NCBI RefSeq assembly: GCF_002155975.1
Contig: NZ_MUMI01000170.1
Span: 1 to 33,214, forward strand
Reading direction: 5' to 3'
DNA from: Amycolatopsis kentuckyensis
GTDB taxonomy: Bacteria > Actinomycetota > Actinomycetes > Mycobacteriales > Pseudonocardiaceae
DNA length: 33,214 bases
A program made the translations under genes and the position numbers. The notes under the pieces were generated by a model. That model saw only the letters and a program-made list of their open reading frames with translations. It made no database searches and was not told where the DNA came from. Shown in pieces: positions 31,771 through 33,214 of this stretch. The stretch's first letter is position 1. Every line of letters begins with the position of its first letter.

Positions 31771-32762
31771 GACGCCAGCACCCGCAGCATCCGGGGCCAC
31801 GTCTTGTGCAGCTGCTCCTGCCAGTAGGCCCATTGGTGCGTGCCCGGCCCGTAGAGGTCCACCGTCGCCGGGACACCGAGGTCGCGCAGCCGGCCGGCCA
31901 TCGCCGTCGTCTGGGCGCCGCAGAGGAACTCCAGGAGCATCGCGCCGGGCAGCACGTCGATCGGGAGCTTGGCGTCCAGCGGGCCCGGCAGCCCGTTGCC
32001 CGCCGAGAGGTACAGCTCGGTGCCGCGCAGGCGGTCCGCGTTCACCAGCGGGTCGTGCGCCTCCCAGCGCGCGGCCTCCCGGCGCCGGTCGCCCCACAGG
32101 GCCTCGGGGTCGAGGTGGGCCGACGTGACGATCGCGCTCGTCAGCAGGTCACCGCCGGGGCCGGCCGGGTTGAGGTTGCCGCTGAAGGAAGCCGCGTACC
32201 GGAACACGCCCGGGCGCCGCGCGGCGAGTTCGAGCGCGCCGTACCCGCCGAGGGACAGGCCGGCGGCCGCGCGCCGGCCGTCGCCGCGGTAGCCGCGGTC
32301 GATCAGCTGCGGGAGCTCGACGGCGGTGAAGGTCTCCCACTGGTTGAGCACGACGTCCTTGCCGTAGTTCCACCAGTCGCTGAAGAAACCGGCGGATCCC
32401 GAGCCGGGCATGACGACCAGGACACCGGCGTCGTCGGCGAGCTGCCGGACGTCGGTGTTCGCGCTCCAGCCGCGGTAGTCCTGCAGCCGCGTCTCGCCGG
32501 CCAGCAGGTAGACCGCGGGCCAGCGCCGGTCGGCCCAGTTCTCCGGCAGGATCAGCCGGACCATCGCGTACGCCCCGACGCCGGTCGAGCGCACGGTCAG
32601 GTCGAGCACCCGCGCGTCACCGTCCACAGTGGTCTGGGCGACGACGTGGGAGCCGTCGTCGGCCCGGGCGTCCGGGACGGCGGCCCCGGCCGCGGCGGGG
32701 GTGCCGGGCAGCACGCACACCGCGGCCGTCAAGGCCGTGAACCACCTCACCAAAGGGCGCAT
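31767..32762 (-). CDS. Secreted antigen 85-like esterase (esterase D/mycolyltransferase fold)
   Basis: The 331-residue precursor has a signal peptide (MRPLVRW, then a hydrophobic TALTAAVCVLPG, with a likely cut after AAAGA near residue 27). The alpha/beta-hydrolase nucleophile elbow is GLSLGGYGA with Ser170, and the C-terminal GPGTHQWAYWQEQL holds catalytic His309. That is the arrangement of antigen 85 and related trehalose mycolyltransferases and esterase D. The ATG at 32762 has AAAGGAAA upstream. An upstream extension to 32981 lacks a signal peptide and crosses the operator-like palindrome. It heads the esterase-SDR-glycosyltransferase unit. True mycolyltransferase activity is uncertain; a general carboxylesterase is equally possible. 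Confidence 0.92.
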   Translation of the reverse strand: MRPLVRWFTALTAAVCVLPGTPAAAGAAVPDARADDGSHVVAQTTVDGDARVLDLTVRSTGVGAYAMVRLILPENWADRRWPAVYLLAGETRLQDYRGWSANTDVRQLADDAGVLVVMPGSGSAGFFSDWWNYGKDVVLNQWETFTAVELPQLIDRGYRGDGRRAAAGLSLGGYGALELAARRPGVFRYAASFSGNLNPAGPGGDLLTSAIVTSAHLDPEALWGDRRREAARWEAHDPLVNADRLRGTELYLSAGNGLPGPLDAKLPIDVLPGAMLLEFLCGAQTTAMAGRLRDLGVPATVDLYGPGTHQWAYWQEQLHKTWPRMLRVLAS

Positions 32763-32825
32763 GCGTTTCCTTTCCCGATCGCTCGAAGGTGCGGCCAAGC
32801 TAAAGGAATCGTGCGCGCGAGCGCA

Positions 32826-32855
32826 ATTGTCCGGTCCACGATGTGAGCGGACAAT
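32826..32855. promoter_or_regulatory. Inverted repeat upstream of the esterase operon (candidate operator)
   Basis: ATTGTCCG (32826-32833) and CGGACAAT (32848-32855) are perfect eight-base arms separated by 14 bases, so half-site centres are 22 bp, about two helical turns, apart. A possible minus-strand promoter, TTGCGC then TAGCTT 18 bases later, starts at the inner arm and points to the esterase. The regulator is not encoded in the window. Confidence 0.45.
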
Positions 32856-33149
32856 GTGAATGGCAGGGAAACAAACTCCCCCGCAAGGGTGAGGCCTCGA
32901 TAGCACAGCGTGACCGATCTCGGACGCCCGTGCCACAACCCGGGACCGAACTCGCCAGTAACCTGCAATCCAGCAGCTCACACGCTGTGCACGAAGATGT
33001 TTACGCCGTCTTGAGGTGCTTCCGGTAACCGATTTCCCGGCGTAGCCTTCGCCGTGCCGCCGGATCGGACGTCACTCGAGGCGTCCCCGGCGAAGGGTTC
33101 CAGCGCAGGGGCCGCACCTCCCCCGAGAATGCTCCCGGAAGGGTTCTTC
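32856..33149. other. Non-coding stretch without supported gene
   Basis: With the adjoining esterase leader, this makes 387 bases between the esterase start (32762) and the partial frame at 33150. Short open frames on both strands lack ribosome sites and recognisable sequence. I see no RNA gene. It presumably holds promoter elements for the rightward gene, but no convincing -35/-10 pair was found. Confidence 0.5.
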
Positions 33150-33214
33150 ATGGCTGCCCGAATTCGCTTTCCCCCGGCCGCACTCCTGATCACCGCGGCC
33201 GGGGGAAAGCGAAT
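33150..33214 (+). CDS. Possible 5' end of a rightward gene, cut by the window edge
   Basis: An ATG at 33150 is preceded by GGAAGGG at seven bases and opens MAARIRFPPAALLITAAGGK before the window stops. The hydrophobic run could be the start of a signal peptide. However, the codons from residue 5 on coincide with a perfect inverted repeat ending at the window edge, so the last bases may not represent true genomic sequence. Low confidence. Confidence 0.3.
   Translation, partial: MAARIRFPPAALLITAAGGKR
33162..33214. repeat. Perfect 20-bp inverted repeat ending exactly at the window edge
   Basis: ATTCGCTTTCCCCCGGCCGC (33162-33181) is followed by a 13-base spacer and then its exact reverse complement (33195-33214), which ends at the final base of the window. 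It could be a real hairpin or a fold-back artefact at a contig end. Confidence 0.9.

Overview
The window is very GC-rich DNA with dense, often overlapping genes, many GTG and one TTG start, and actinobacterial gene families: a fructose PTS cluster with divergent ptsI, an EthA-like Baeyer-Villiger monooxygenase, an antigen 85-like esterase, and a stand-alone LigD phosphoesterase domain. This points to a filamentous actinomycete, most likely in the Amycolatopsis/Pseudonocardiales area. The genus is an inference. No tRNA, rRNA, CRISPR array or insertion sequence was recognised.

Layout. (1) 1-5154, minus strand: a four-gene operon of a TIR protein, a KGGVGR-type P-loop ATPase with a TIR-like C-terminal part, a winged-helix protein, and a large double-P-loop protein with a HerA/FtsK-like module that runs off the left edge. 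A SEFIR-NPCBM protein (5419-6390) is divergent to it. Together they look like a conflict or immunity island. (2) 6332-11941: a fructose phosphotransferase locus. ptsI is divergent to a DeoR-type regulator, fruK, a separate EIIA, EIIBC and ptsH, ending in a 12-bp perfect hairpin. (3) 12018-15896: a giant membrane-anchored TPR protein of unknown role. (4) 15901-21962: a TetR regulator divergent to a tightly overlapping oxidative operon: cytochrome P450, alpha/beta hydrolase, SDR, EthA-like monooxygenase and an NAD kinase homologue that could help supply NADPH. (5) 22073-24427: a DUF998 membrane protein, a striking 21-bp-period dyad-symmetric repeat array, a LigD N-terminal-domain protein and a YdcF-like membrane protein. 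(6) 24600-29669: a compact candidate RiPP (ribosomally made, modified peptide) cluster. It holds two different B12-binding radical SAM enzymes, a 42-residue peptide gene missed by ordinary length cut-offs, a strong intergenic hairpin and an MFS exporter. (7) 29688-32762, minus strand: a secreted antigen 85-like esterase, an SDR and a GT1 glycosyltransferase. (8) 32763-33214: mostly non-coding, ending in a perfect 20-bp inverted repeat that stops exactly at the window edge.

The most promising undescribed system is the tandem radical SAM/short peptide/transporter cluster. The expected flow is that the 42-aa peptide is translated from a near-ideal ribosome binding site, modified by the two cobalamin/radical SAM enzymes and exported by the MFS protein, with the hairpin lowering transporter expression relative to the peptide. 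Second is the TIR/KGGVGR/winged-helix/HerA operon with its divergent SEFIR partner. Third is the palindromic array between two convergent genes.
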